The translations under genes were made by a program, and so were the position numbers. Of a stretch of 42,976 bases of DNA, positions 18,112 to 26,713 are shown in pieces. Source of the stretch: a virus; IMG/VR virus record IMGVR_UViG_3300009104_000039, positions 1-42,976 of that record, one strand, 5' to 3'. Every line of letters begins with the position of its first letter. The stretch's first letter is position 1. Below the pieces are notes generated by a model that was given only the letters and a program-made list of their open reading frames with translations, made no database searches and was not told where the DNA came from.

Positions 18112-19461
18112 TTAAAATTCAACAACTAATTTTACATCTTCCGTTTGGTCAGATGCACGATTAATCGGTGCGCGAAATTCCATGTAAATTTGATTTCCCG
18201 AATCTTCTTGCAATTCGCTTTTTTGATATGTAGTTGCAGTTGCCGCTGTACCATTTGATTGATTTGGATTTGCTATTAAAATTACTTTTCTAAAATCATC
18301 TCCTACAGCAAAATCACCACCCTCTGTTCCAGTTAAACGAACATTCATCATTACATATGCTCCACCTAATTCTGAAACAGGATCTTTTCCATGACCACCT
18401 TTAGGACCGATTCTTGGACTTGCAGCTGCATTAGATCCACCACCACCAGCAAAAGCAACTGTTGCTGATCTATAACCTGTTCCTCTATTAATCATGGTAA
18501 CTGTTTTAATCACTCCTGCAGTTACAGTTGATACTCTTGCAGTAGCATTAGTTCCATCTGCAGAAGTTACTGTTACAGCAGGCATAACATCATATTGACT
18601 TGTTTGATCTGGTACAGTTGTCCATGCTGAAGAAACCGTTGCAATTTTTGTTGTTCCATCATAATCACTAATTGTTCTTAACTGTCCATTTCCTGTACCT
18701 AAAGAAATATAAACGGTAGAATTATTATAAGCATCATCAACCGCAGAAGCAGTTGTTGCTAATTTAATATGAGTACTATCATTACCAGTTGCTTGTGCAG
18801 TACTACTATGTACATCAGTATATCCTGTTCCACCAGCAGTTACGTCAATATGTTCCAATGCACCATCAACAGCTGTTGATTGTACACTCCATTGAGTAGT
18901 ACCATCATCTGCACTTAAAGTTCTTGCTGGAATCCAATCTGTTGTAACATATTTTAAAACATCTGCTTGTTGAACTTCATACATGAATTTCCAACGATAA
19001 CCATCTGAATATCCACCTGTAGTAGTATCTTGACCGATAGGTTTTTGTGTAGAAGCTGCTCCATTGTTATTACTGATACATTTATAGACATTGAATTGAT
19101 CTGTCATTACAAAGAAATTTTTATCAATCAGATCATCTTGTTCATGGTCATATTCATCATAAACTGTTACACCTGTGGCATCCCAATCCAACCTCTTAAT
19201 AACATGAGACACATCAGAGGCATTAATTAATTTAATAGCCACTAAATCGTCATGGTGAATATAAGGAGCTACAGTTGTATCTTTTGGAGTTGGAACAGCA
19301 GTATCTGAAGGGTTAGAATCAGCATATTGGCCAGCGTCTACTCCTGACCAAGAGGATGCTTTTCCAATCATTAGATACATTTTATTATTTACGTCGCTAA
19401 ACGACGCTTTAAAATTATCTGCATTATATTTTCTAAATGCGTTTGTTATAATTGCTGGCAT
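18112..19461 (-). CDS. gp8: Baseplate wedge subunit gp8-like
   Basis: 449 residues, versus 334 for T4 gp8. The N-terminus (MPAIITNAFRKYNADNFKAS, then KMYLMIGKASSW), the VIKRLDWDAT stretch, FFVMTDQFNVYKCISNNNG and GYSDGYRWKFMYEV follow the gp8 family of T4-like phages. The extra length includes a GYxS beta repeat (NRGTGYRSATVAFAGGGG), shared with both flanking proteins. Gene order gp25-gp6-gp7-position-gp8 agrees with T4. Two T4-type late promoter boxes lie 29 and 38 nt upstream of the ATG. In T4, gp8 joins gp6, gp7 and gp10 in the wedge. Confidence 0.85.
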   Translation of the reverse strand: MPAIITNAFRKYNADNFKASFSDVNNKMYLMIGKASSWSGVDAGQYADSNPSDTAVPTPKDTTVAPYIHHDDLVAIKLINASDVSHVIKRLDWDATGVTVYDEYDHEQDDLIDKNFFVMTDQFNVYKCISNNNGAASTQKPIGQDTTTGGYSDGYRWKFMYEVQQADVLKYVTTDWIPARTLSADDGTTQWSVQSTAVDGALEHIDVTAGGTGYTDVHSSTAQATGNDSTHIKLATTASAVDDAYNNSTVYISLGTGNGQLRTISDYDGTTKIATVSSAWTTVPDQTSQYDVMPAVTVTSADGTNATARVSTVTAGVIKTVTMINRGTGYRSATVAFAGGGGSNAAASPRIGPKGGHGKDPVSELGGAYVMMNVRLTGTEGGDFAVGDDFRKVILIANPNQSNGTAATATTYQKSELQEDSGNQIYMEFRAPINRASDQTEDVKLVVEF

Positions 19462-19490
19462 AATCTCAATCCTTTTTAATTAATTCTTTG

Positions 19491-19507
19491 TATTTATAAT
19501 ATTTATA
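19491..19507 (-). promoter_or_regulatory. Double T4-type late promoter
   Basis: On the minus strand the gap upstream of gp8 reads TATAAATATTATAAATA: two perfect late boxes whose starts are 9 bp apart (19491-19498 and 19500-19507). The proximal box is 29 nt before the gp8 ATG. The distal one overlaps the end of the upstream gene. Confidence 0.72.
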
Positions 19508-21791
19508 CGAGAGTAATGTCGCTATTCATCACAATTTTTGTTTTTAGATTACCTTCATTAATATAATCCTCAATCTTCACATCTTTAAAATCATTAATTG
19601 AATAACCTCCACCTAAATCTCGGAAAGTAGTAGGCCAATAATTCTGTTGATTAGTAACATGAGGTGGTTTAACACCTGATCTATCATATGATGAATGTGT
19701 AATTTCTGCCATGTAAGCTCCTGTTACACCCGCAGGGACTGCAGTTGTTCCCGGAGTTTTTGCTTTTGCCACGGCACCAGATCCTCCACCACCTACAAGT
19801 GTAATTGTTGGTGGTTTAGTATATCCTGTTCCTGCATTAGTAATTGTTATTCCAATAATACCATCTGTTACAGTACCATCAAAACTACCTGCTGTTCCAA
19901 TTATTGCTGTCCCAGCCGCTCCATTTCCATCTCCAGAAATCGTTACTGTTGGTGGACTTGTATATCCAGATCCAACTTGACGATATATAGATTTTGACAT
20001 TCCACCTTCTCTATTAAATTTTTGTCTATCAAGTTGTCTCCTTAATGGTCCCAAAAATAATGATGATGCACTACCTGCAGTAACAATTCCGTAATCTTCT
20101 TCAAATGATATAGTACCATCAGTTGCTAATCCATAATCATCTGATGTAACTATTGCACCCGCGACGAATCCATAATCATCTACATTCGATAAACTTAAAT
20201 TAATAACTGGTAATTCTTTTCTATAAATATGCCACGCAGAAGTTCCACCAGTTCCATTTTGATAACCACTATTAGGCCATGCACCTCCAGAAGGAAATTC
20301 TTCTAAAGTTTGATAAAGCTGATTATTCAATCTTCTAGCAGGACTAATATCTCCCTCATGGAATACAATCGTCCAAGGAAATTGATGAATCGGTGTAGTA
20401 AGGGGGTTTAAAACTTTTAAGTTTGATACTAACAAACTTGATATTAATGTTTCACCAAATAATGCCAATCCTGCCGGATGTATTAATCTTTTAACAACAT
20501 CTTTCCATTTACCGATTGTATTACTAGATTTAATTACATAAGAAAATGCTTGGTAATAACTACTATCTTGAATATAATTCGCGGCAGATAATTGTCCATC
20601 ATCACCTACCCATCTTTCTTGAGAATTTCCATCATAACCACTAACAATAGGAACGATTGTAGCTGTACCATCTCCCAATGATGTTAAGTCCATTGTAGGT
20701 ACTGAAGTATAATTAAAACCATTATTAAATTGTTTTAATTTTCTAATACCGCCAATTCCTTGTCCAGCCAAAGTTATAGAGGCATTAGTACCTGTTCCAC
20801 CTCCTGTAACTAGAGGCAATGTTGTATATCCATAACCTCCATTTTCGATTTCAAGTGAAGTAATAGCTCCAGAACCATCTACTGTCTTAACAAAAATACT
20901 TGCGGTTCTTCCATCTATTTCTAACTTATCAGTATTATCAATAGTAAGATAATCTCCTACAATGTAACCACTTCCACCAGAAACGATTGTTGCAGTAGTA
21001 ATACTACCACTAGATAATTTATCAATTATAAAGTTTGCTCCCAAACCTCCACCACCCGAAATTGGAATAGTAGAACTTAAAGAATAATTATTACCAGGAT
21101 TTGTTATTGTATATCCTGTTATCATTCCACCTAAAGTATATATATTCGTTCCATCAGTAATTGTTTCGCCTGATACAAATGATCCCACAACACCAGAAAG
21201 ATAAATTGTAGAAACTTCAAACACACCAATTTGTTCATTTAAAATTAATTCAACTGAAGCTGTTGCACCAGAAAGACTTCCAACAATCATATTACCTATA
21301 AGATTATAAACTCCACCTGTACCTGTTGTATCAATAACTCTAATAATTTTATCAGAGGTAAATCTTCCGTCTGAAACACGAAGTATATCAACAGAAGGAA
21401 AATAAAATTCAATTTCTTCTTTAAATAATAGACGAAATAAAAACTGGAAAGATTTTTCACTACCTTTGGAACGATAAAAATCACGAATCTTTTTTAATAC
21501 TTGAGGTCTATTGGCATTAACAAATATTGCCTCAGGAACATCTTCAGCAAATTGTGTTTTAAAATATTTTAAAAAATCATCAACTGTTTTATCAATATTA
21601 AAATAGTTGCGTAAATCACCAATAAACTCATAAGGCTTACCAGTTTGTTCCAGATACTCATAATACGCTTCCAAGAACGCTATAAAAGTAGGATGATCTT
21701 CTTTGACAAATTGAGGTAATTGACTTTCCACACGAACAGAAATTCGTTCATGGAAAGATGGATGTATAGGTGTATTAGGATTACTTGCCAT
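19503..21791 (-). CDS. Baseplate wedge protein in the gp7 position, rich in GYTSxPT repeats
   Basis: 762 residues, versus 1032 for T4 gp7. The N-terminal helical domain (HPSFHERISVRVESQLPQFV, FIAFLEAYYEYLEQTGKPY, FYRSKGSEKSFQFLFRLLF; residues ~10-130) is conserved in marine T4-like phages. Six beta repeats follow, near residues 230, 270, 317, 355, 600 and 645 (for example VGSGYTSPPTVTISG and NAGTGYTKPPTITLVGG). The middle ~420-590 carries an HPAGLALFGE motif and DDYG repeats (NVDDYGFVAG, SDDYGLATDG, EEDYGIVTAG). Assignment to gp7 rests on gene order between gp6 and gp8, not on clear sequence identity. Confidence 0.75.
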   Translation of the reverse strand: MASNPNTPIHPSFHERISVRVESQLPQFVKEDHPTFIAFLEAYYEYLEQTGKPYEFIGDLRNYFNIDKTVDDFLKYFKTQFAEDVPEAIFVNANRPQVLKKIRDFYRSKGSEKSFQFLFRLLFKEEIEFYFPSVDILRVSDGRFTSDKIIRVIDTTGTGGVYNLIGNMIVGSLSGATASVELILNEQIGVFEVSTIYLSGVVGSFVSGETITDGTNIYTLGGMITGYTITNPGNNYSLSSTIPISGGGGLGANFIIDKLSSGSITTATIVSGGSGYIVGDYLTIDNTDKLEIDGRTASIFVKTVDGSGAITSLEIENGGYGYTTLPLVTGGGTGTNASITLAGQGIGGIRKLKQFNNGFNYTSVPTMDLTSLGDGTATIVPIVSGYDGNSQERWVGDDGQLSAANYIQDSSYYQAFSYVIKSSNTIGKWKDVVKRLIHPAGLALFGETLISSLLVSNLKVLNPLTTPIHQFPWTIVFHEGDISPARRLNNQLYQTLEEFPSGGAWPNSGYQNGTGGTSAWHIYRKELPVINLSLSNVDDYGFVAGAIVTSDDYGLATDGTISFEEDYGIVTAGSASSLFLGPLRRQLDRQKFNREGGMSKSIYRQVGSGYTSPPTVTISGDGNGAAGTAIIGTAGSFDGTVTDGIIGITITNAGTGYTKPPTITLVGGGGSGAVAKAKTPGTTAVPAGVTGAYMAEITHSSYDRSGVKPPHVTNQQNYWPTTFRDLGGGYSINDFKDVKIEDYINEGNLKTKIVMNSDITLV

Positions 21792-21792
21792 T

Positions 21793-23634
21793 TTAGATTA
21801 TTGTTTCTGCTACCATTGTTACATTAACTGCGGTTGAATCAGTTAAATCAGTTGTTAATATTTGTTCTCTTAAAGGAGTAATATCCTGATTATTAATTCC
21901 GGGTGTTAAAGTTACTCTTATAGATCCTGTTCCATCTGGAATTGTATAAGGACTAAAATCACCTAAAACTATTTTACCCGTATCATAATCTATTGTTCCT
22001 TGATTTGTTGCACCAGAAGGAAGTGTCATAAATACATTAGGAGTAGATACTGTAGCTACACCAGTTGTTGCATCAATAGTTGCACGTGCTAATTTAATAA
22101 CTCCCGCACTATCATCAAACAAACAATATATGTTACCATCACTTGCTGTAAATGCTGTACTAGTAAGAGAACCTTTAGTTAATGGATTATTAAATTCTAA
22201 TGTATAACTAGCAGCAGTCTTTAGTACTGCAGGTGTAATTCTTAACTGATATTTAATAGCAGTTTTACTATTTCTAATAGCAGTATCAGTATTATCAATA
22301 TCTTTTGTCAATACAGAATATCTAAATTTCTGATCGAACTTTTTTAAATTAGTATTAAAATAACTATTGATATTACCAGTAATTAATGTTTTCAATTGGT
22401 CTTGACTAATCAATAAAGTTACAGGATCATAATTAACAGTTGTATCTACAATAAGATAATAAAAAATTGGATCTACAATTTCGGGTTGAATTGTTACTAC
22501 ATTTGTTCTTTTTAAAATAGTACTTTTTATTGCATCTTTAGTTGATGCTCCAAAAGTATTATTTCCTATAGGTTTAACTGCAACAAATACTTTACCATAA
22601 ACAGCAGGACTTGCTTCTTCACCACCATAAACTGTAATAGATTCTATATCAGCTCTTTCAGCAAGTAAAATTGATTTATAATCTTCTTTTGTTACTGCAC
22701 GTTTTTGTGCTTGATATAATTTCGGTGCTGTATTTCTTATAGATGTGAGTGATTCTATTGCTGATCCTCCCGATGCCACGACAGCTGTTGCTAAAGTAAA
22801 ATTAGATGAAGATAAATCCGCGACAGTTGAAACTGCAGTAAAATTACTTGCTTTATTTGAAGTGATTCCATTAGTAACAAGATATTCAATCGTAACAATA
22901 TTACCATCAGCAAGTTGTTTTCCTATAGCTCCATCACCAAAGAAAATTTCATATCTGCGATCTTCTACTTCTTGTAAAAAATAAACTTTTTGTGTTGAAG
23001 TAATTGTAGTAATATCTAAAGAGTTTCCATCAACATATGTTGCAACAGTTGTATCACTTACTGAATTTTGTACAGTAACAGTAATAGTTGAAGTATCTAC
23101 ATTATTATTAGGAATGAGAAATCTTTGTGTTTCATCAGCTAAATTAACTGTGTAGGTTTTACTTAAAAGAGATCCTTCTTTAATAGGTAAAAGAGCTACA
23201 GCATATATGTTATTAACAGGAGTAATATTAACAGCAGCTGTTGTAATATAATTAAATACTTCACCATCAACGACTGTTCTGAATTTAGTATTTTTTGCAA
23301 TAGTAATAGATGTTGGACTACCACTTGGTGTGAAAGTCATATTTAAATAAGCAGTAGGTGCTGTAACAGATGTTGGAATATAATTTAAATGTTTTGCATG
23401 AGACACAACAGATTCTCTAAGTGCCGCGGTATCTAAAAACATTTCATTAGCCATCATGTTTGCATAGTAACCCATATAATGAGTGTTGTAGGCTAGAACA
23501 TCCAAAAGAACATCCATACCACTTCCAGTAAAATCATAATCAACAAATTCACTTTGTGCAGATAAATAATTTTTTAAATTTGTTTTAATATCATCAAATT
23601 CTAAATCTGTTACTCTTATTTTATTACTGGCCAT
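21793..23634 (-). CDS. gp6: Baseplate wedge subunit gp6 (baseplate J-like)
   Basis: 613 residues, close to T4 gp6 (660). The N-terminal ~100 residues are diagnostic: LEFDDIKTNLKNYLSAQSEF, SGMDVLLDVLAYNTHYMGY, ANEMFLDTAALRESVVSHAK, LNYIPTSVTAP. The baseplate J-like middle is present (AVTKEDYKSILLAERADIES, ITVYGGEEASPAVYGKVF). In T4, gp6 dimers form the inner ring that ties wedges together around the hub. The ATG follows the gp25 stop directly, with the AGAGAGGGTAAG end of gp25 serving as ribosome site. It is co-transcribed with gp25 and the next two wedge genes. Confidence 0.92.
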   Translation of the reverse strand: MASNKIRVTDLEFDDIKTNLKNYLSAQSEFVDYDFTGSGMDVLLDVLAYNTHYMGYYANMMANEMFLDTAALRESVVSHAKHLNYIPTSVTAPTAYLNMTFTPSGSPTSITIAKNTKFRTVVDGEVFNYITTAAVNITPVNNIYAVALLPIKEGSLLSKTYTVNLADETQRFLIPNNNVDTSTITVTVQNSVSDTTVATYVDGNSLDITTITSTQKVYFLQEVEDRRYEIFFGDGAIGKQLADGNIVTIEYLVTNGITSNKASNFTAVSTVADLSSSNFTLATAVVASGGSAIESLTSIRNTAPKLYQAQKRAVTKEDYKSILLAERADIESITVYGGEEASPAVYGKVFVAVKPIGNNTFGASTKDAIKSTILKRTNVVTIQPEIVDPIFYYLIVDTTVNYDPVTLLISQDQLKTLITGNINSYFNTNLKKFDQKFRYSVLTKDIDNTDTAIRNSKTAIKYQLRITPAVLKTAASYTLEFNNPLTKGSLTSTAFTASDGNIYCLFDDSAGVIKLARATIDATTGVATVSTPNVFMTLPSGATNQGTIDYDTGKIVLGDFSPYTIPDGTGSIRVTLTPGINNQDITPLREQILTTDLTDSTAVNVTMVAETII

Positions 23635-24057
23635 TTATCTTACCCTCTCTAGGTATAAACTTACTTCAATTGGTTCCGGTGAATTGACAACGGTAAATAC
23701 GATAGTTATATTAAATCCATTTCTTCCTAAATCTTCTGTTACACTTATATTATTAACTTGAACTCTAGGTTCATAATTAGTTAAACAAATTCCGATAGCT
23801 CTTTCTATATCATATTTTGTATGTGCTGATGAAAGACCAAATAAATGCCGTGTAACACCACCATCAATTTCAGGATGAAAAGGTTTTTCATATAAATTTA
23901 ATTGTATGAGATTTCTAACAGATCGTTTAACAGATTCAATATTTCTTTTAACGGATACATCATTTGTTACAGGATGTCTTGTAAAATCCAAATCTAAATC
24001 AGACCATGTTCTGGTATTCGTAGAAAGTCCTTTACTAATAATTCTAGTAGTTGGCAT
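23635..24057 (-). CDS. gp25: Baseplate wedge subunit gp25
   Basis: 140 residues, near the T4 length of 132. The family core is clear: WSDLDLDFTRHPVTNDVSV, KRNIESVKRSVRNLIQLNL, then YEKPFHPEIDGGVTRHLFGL and an ERAI...NYEPRVQVNNISV stretch. The EKPFxPxxG motif is shared by gp25, TssE and other contractile-injection wedge proteins, where it contacts the sheath initiator. It ends exactly at the gp6 start, and GAGGA upstream lies in the tail of the small basic gene before it. Function is secure by homology. Confidence 0.93.
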   Translation of the reverse strand: MPTTRIISKGLSTNTRTWSDLDLDFTRHPVTNDVSVKRNIESVKRSVRNLIQLNLYEKPFHPEIDGGVTRHLFGLSSAHTKYDIERAIGICLTNYEPRVQVNNISVTEDLGRNGFNITIVFTVVNSPEPIEVSLYLERVR

Positions 24058-24062
24058 TTATC

Positions 24063-24212
24063 TTATCCTCTTTTTCTTCCATCGCCTTGTCCACGACTCC
24101 GTTTCCAATTTCTTTTTTTAGATTTATTCTTTGGTCTACTTCTCTTAGACCTACCAATAGATGTTACTTTTTTGACTGTTTCAAGCTTCTTTTTAATGAC
24201 CTGTTGAGCCAT
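24063..24212 (-). CDS. Very basic 49-residue protein heading the baseplate wedge operon
   Basis: 49 residues, with strong GAGGAG before the ATG at 24212 and a late promoter box 15 nt upstream. Nearly half of the residues are Lys or Arg (KKKLETVKKV, GRSKRSRPKNKSKKRNWKR, then GDGRKRG). There is no cysteine and no membrane segment. The pattern suggests a nucleic-acid-binding or assembly peptide made together with gp25 and gp6. It lies 5 nt before gp25. The family is not recognised, but the ribosome site, promoter and spacing argue that it is a real gene. Confidence 0.7.
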   Translation of the reverse strand: MAQQVIKKKLETVKKVTSIGRSKRSRPKNKSKKRNWKRSRGQGDGRKRG

Positions 24213-24226
24213 AATATCTCCTCATA

Positions 24227-24234
24227 TATTTATA
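24227..24234 (-). promoter_or_regulatory. T4-type late promoter box of the wedge operon
   Basis: TATAAATA on the minus strand (reads CTTTTATAAATATATGAGGAG) lies in the 36-nt gap before the basic 49-residue gene. Transcription would begin about at the ribosome site, so the leader would be only about 10 nt, shorter than at the other late boxes. Confidence 0.6.
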
Positions 24235-24248
24235 AAAGTTTTGGTAAA

Positions 24249-25058
24249 TTATTTCAAATTAGCTATATCAGCTGCGTCTATTACTTTTAATTTTTGCAAT
24301 CTTTCATTGGCAGCTCTCTCCCACATCTTTGCTTCAATATCAGGATCCTCTGATCTGATTAATTTAGTATCAATAATTTTAAAATTATGTACAAGAATTT
24401 CATTGTGAGAAATATTCTGGTTATCTCTCCAGCCTAATGCTTTATTTATTCTATCTATTAATGGTTTTTTAACAAGTTTTTTCGATTCATCATAATAATA
24501 AGCCATAAATTTCTTTTTAGTATTACCATCTTTATCATATATAAAATTTCCAACATCTATGGTTATCTTTGACGGCTGTGTAGTTAAAATGTCAAATTTC
24601 TTTACTACTTTAGGAAGTATCATCATAGCAAATTCATATACAATATCATTAACGGGTTTTGATACATTTCCTTTTGTAGATAACCACCTTAAACCATTTC
24701 TATCCAAATAAGTATTTACATCACCTTCAAAAAATACAGAAGCTTTACCTTTTAAAGTAACTAATACTTCTCCTTCAGTTTCAGTCCCTTGAGCAATACC
24801 CCAAGAACCTTTGGTAAAACAAGGAATATCTATTCGTCTATTTTGAATAGTTTTAAGTTTTTTATAACCCTTAACATCTGTAACATGATAAATCTTTTTA
24901 ACATCAGTCTCCATATCTTTTAACAAAGACGGTGCTAATGGTAAATAACCCATGCTGGCAAATTGCCATTCTTTATTCTGTGTCCATCCTGTACTGCTCT
25001 TTATTTCACTAACAAACTTCTCTCTAGGCTTCCATGATGATTCCCAAGTATTATTCAT
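24249..25058 (-). CDS. Unknown late protein with possible ADP-ribosyltransferase-like region
   Basis: 269 residues. Residues ~55-125 read KKIYHVTDVKGYKKLKTIQN, FTKGSWGIAQGTETEGEVLV, TLKGKASVFFEGDVNTYLD. A YHxT strand, a short helix ending at a conserved Gln-Asn, then a strand with Gly-Glu is reminiscent of the ADP-ribosyltransferase fold (H58 as a possible NAD-binding His). I cannot confirm the catalytic Glu. The rest is basic and helical. The ATG overlaps the stop of the nuclease-like gene by 4 nt (ATGA), so the two are translated together. It is not a known T4 structural gene. The function is unproven. Confidence 0.5.
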   Translation of the reverse strand: MNNTWESSWKPREKFVSEIKSSTGWTQNKEWQFASMGYLPLAPSLLKDMETDVKKIYHVTDVKGYKKLKTIQNRRIDIPCFTKGSWGIAQGTETEGEVLVTLKGKASVFFEGDVNTYLDRNGLRWLSTKGNVSKPVNDIVYEFAMMILPKVVKKFDILTTQPSKITIDVGNFIYDKDGNTKKKFMAYYYDESKKLVKKPLIDRINKALGWRDNQNISHNEILVHNFKIIDTKLIRSEDPDIEAKMWERAANERLQKLKVIDAADIANLK

Positions 25059-26236
25059 AAAGTTATTTTTCCCAACGCTTCTTTAGATTTATAATCTAAC
25101 ATAACATGAGATGGATAAACACCACTCTGTTTATTTCTAATATTTAATTTAAAATCAAAATAATCGCTGTGAAATTCAACATCAATTCTTTTACCAGTTC
25201 CAGATTTACCTCCATAATAAACTATCGGTTGTTTGATACCATTGGCCGCAGCTCTTGTTTTTTCCTCTGTCATTTCCCACATAGTAATCTTACCACCATC
25301 ATGGCCATGAATCATCCAGTAACCAGCACCTATAGCAGTTTGTAAAAATTTCTTTATAGGACCTAAATCTACCTTTGGGGAGTCGATATGTTTTTTTATT
25401 TGATTGGGAACACCATTAAATACATGACAAAAATCTGGTACCTTTATACCAAACATTTTTAATAAAGCTTTACCTTGCTGATTGTTAATCTTATAGTTCT
25501 TTATTTCTTGTTGTGTTAGAACCTTTCCCACACCAGCATTCATAAATGTTAAAGTACCACCAAATTTAAGACTTAAATAAACATGCTTTTTCCCATCTTT
25601 TCCAAGACGCAATGTTATATCAGTTAATTTTTGTCCATGTTGTAAAGGATCCTTAGGAGCAATATGTAAGTCGGTAATTGAATTTCCAGTTAATGGCCTT
25701 GGTTGATTTAAACCACCCATTAGTTCAGATTTTAATGCAGGTTGTTTATATTTTTTTTCTACTTTTTCAAGTAATGTCATTACTTGTGAATCATATTTTC
25801 CTTTACATATTTTACCTACAATACATTCTTCTAATCTATTTTGTAATTCTTCTTCAAACAGATTTCCTTTATTAATTTTTTTTCCACCAGCACCTGGCAT
25901 TCCACCAAATTCTTCTGTCTTAGTGATTTCATTAATTTTTACAATTTGTTCTTTTGCTTTACCCCATGTTCCTACAAGCCATAGTTTAGTCCCTGCTGGA
26001 GCATTCGTTAAATTTTCTATTAAGATTTCAGCACTTTTTTTATTTTGTTGGGCATTACCTGTTCTTTTTTCATATTCTACAGGTTCATTAGGATATTGAA
26101 GTTCATATCCAGTACAATCTAATCTTCCCTTATCGGTATGAAAAGTACATGCTTTATTATTGAGATGAAAAACTTTTTCAGCAAATGTTTTGATATTATC
26201 ACGTTTTTTTAGTTTTGTAATATCAAGATTAGCCAT
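25055..26236 (-). CDS. Putative nuclease of PD-(D/E)XK type, late-expressed
   Basis: 393 residues. A possible restriction-like core is visible: E128 in a helix (GNLFEEELQNRLEECI), D206 in TDITLRL, then S222-x-K224 in KKHVYLSLKFGGTL. The D...SxK spacing (D206 to S222) resembles the variant seen in Cfr10I/NgoMIV-type enzymes. The C-terminal part (GAGYWMIHGHDGGKITMWEM, then RIDVEFHSDYFDFKLNIRNK) could bind DNA. It sits in a three-gene late unit with a 75-residue protein upstream and the ART-like protein downstream, away from structural genes. The nuclease call is by motif only; alternatives are a virion or host-modifying protein. Confidence 0.5.
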   Translation of the reverse strand: MANLDITKLKKRDNIKTFAEKVFHLNNKACTFHTDKGRLDCTGYELQYPNEPVEYEKRTGNAQQNKKSAEILIENLTNAPAGTKLWLVGTWGKAKEQIVKINEITKTEEFGGMPGAGGKKINKGNLFEEELQNRLEECIVGKICKGKYDSQVMTLLEKVEKKYKQPALKSELMGGLNQPRPLTGNSITDLHIAPKDPLQHGQKLTDITLRLGKDGKKHVYLSLKFGGTLTFMNAGVGKVLTQQEIKNYKINNQQGKALLKMFGIKVPDFCHVFNGVPNQIKKHIDSPKVDLGPIKKFLQTAIGAGYWMIHGHDGGKITMWEMTEEKTRAAANGIKQPIVYYGGKSGTGKRIDVEFHSDYFDFKLNIRNKQSGVYPSHVMLDYKSKEALGKITL

Positions 26237-26241
26237 CTAAT

Positions 26242-26469
26242 TTACTCCACTCTAACCCATTTCATATCTTTAGCATATTTAATAGCATCCTGATATTCTT
26301 TTTCATTATTAAAAATAGTAAATTCATCATGTGCTGTAGTATATGCAAGAACTTGTTTAGCTTTCATTCGTTTTTTATGCTTCAAGGCATCACGTGCTAT
26401 CTTACCTTTTCCAATATCCTTCCAAGTTTTGGTCTTGGCCTCTGTAAATTCCTTATATGTTTTTTGCAT
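26242..26469 (-). CDS. Small basic protein heading the late nuclease/ART-like cassette
   Basis: 75 residues, Lys-rich and mostly helical (KTYKEFTEAKTKTWKDIGKG, then KIARDALKHKKRMKAKQVLA), ending NEKEYQDAIKYAKDMKWVRV. There is no signal or membrane segment. It is first in the unit driven by the late box at 26507-26514 and ends 5 nt before the putative nuclease. Co-expression suggests a partner or inhibitor of the nuclease, which is inference. The family is not recognised. Confidence 0.6.
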   Translation of the reverse strand: MQKTYKEFTEAKTKTWKDIGKGKIARDALKHKKRMKAKQVLAYTTAHDEFTIFNNEKEYQDAIKYAKDMKWVRVE

Positions 26470-26506
26470 TTTAGCGAAATTCCTTTCATTTTAAGAGCAT
26501 TTATCA

Positions 26507-26514
26507 TATTTATA
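26507..26514 (-). promoter_or_regulatory. T4-type late promoter box of the nuclease/ART-like cassette
   Basis: TATAAATA on the minus strand lies 37 nt before the ATG at 26469. A separate minus-strand TATAAT at 26528-26533, preceded 8 bp upstream by a TGTAAGT motif, could be an additional early promoter for the same unit. Confidence 0.62.
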
Positions 26515-26537
26515 ACACTTATAACCCATTATAAACA

Positions 26538-26628
26538 AAGGACTTACAGATTTAGGGGTCTGTAAGTGTCCATTTTTAAAGGTCTTGGTCGATTGTTTGT
26601 AAGTCCTTATATATCAATAACTTACAGA
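26538..26628. repeat. Four ACTTACA/TGTAAGT sites between divergent promoters
   Basis: The 7-mer ACTTACA occurs at 26542-26548 and 26620-26626, and its complement TGTAAGT at 26561-26567 and 26598-26604. Sites 1 and 2 form a 9-bp inverted repeat (ACTTACAGA / TCTGTAAGT, 8-nt gap). Sites 1 and 3 form an 11-bp inverted repeat (AAGGACTTACA / TGTAAGTCCTT). The array lies between a leftward late promoter and a rightward sigma70 promoter, the layout expected of an operator or activator array. No gene is visible between 26515 and 26713. Confidence 0.6.
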
Positions 26629-26639
26629 GCAAAATAAAT

Positions 26640-26668
26640 TTGACATTTAAGGCATATTTCTATATAAT
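26640..26668 (+). promoter_or_regulatory. Perfect sigma70-type early promoter
   Basis: TTGACA at 26640-26645 and TATAAT at 26663-26668 are separated by exactly 17 bp. Both hexamers match the bacterial consensus fully. Transcription should start near 26675 and feed the whole plus-strand operon up to 29732. The first suitable ATG with a ribosome site is then at 26714. Confidence 0.85.
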
Positions 26669-26713
26669 AGTAGTATGAAATTAAGAAATCAACAATTTAA
26701 TAAGGATTCAAAA

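Noticed and set aside
26675-26713. In-frame upstream ATG for the first early gene
   Set aside because: It coincides with the transcription start predicted from the perfect sigma70 promoter, so it would be leaderless; the ATG at 26714 has a proper AAGGA site.
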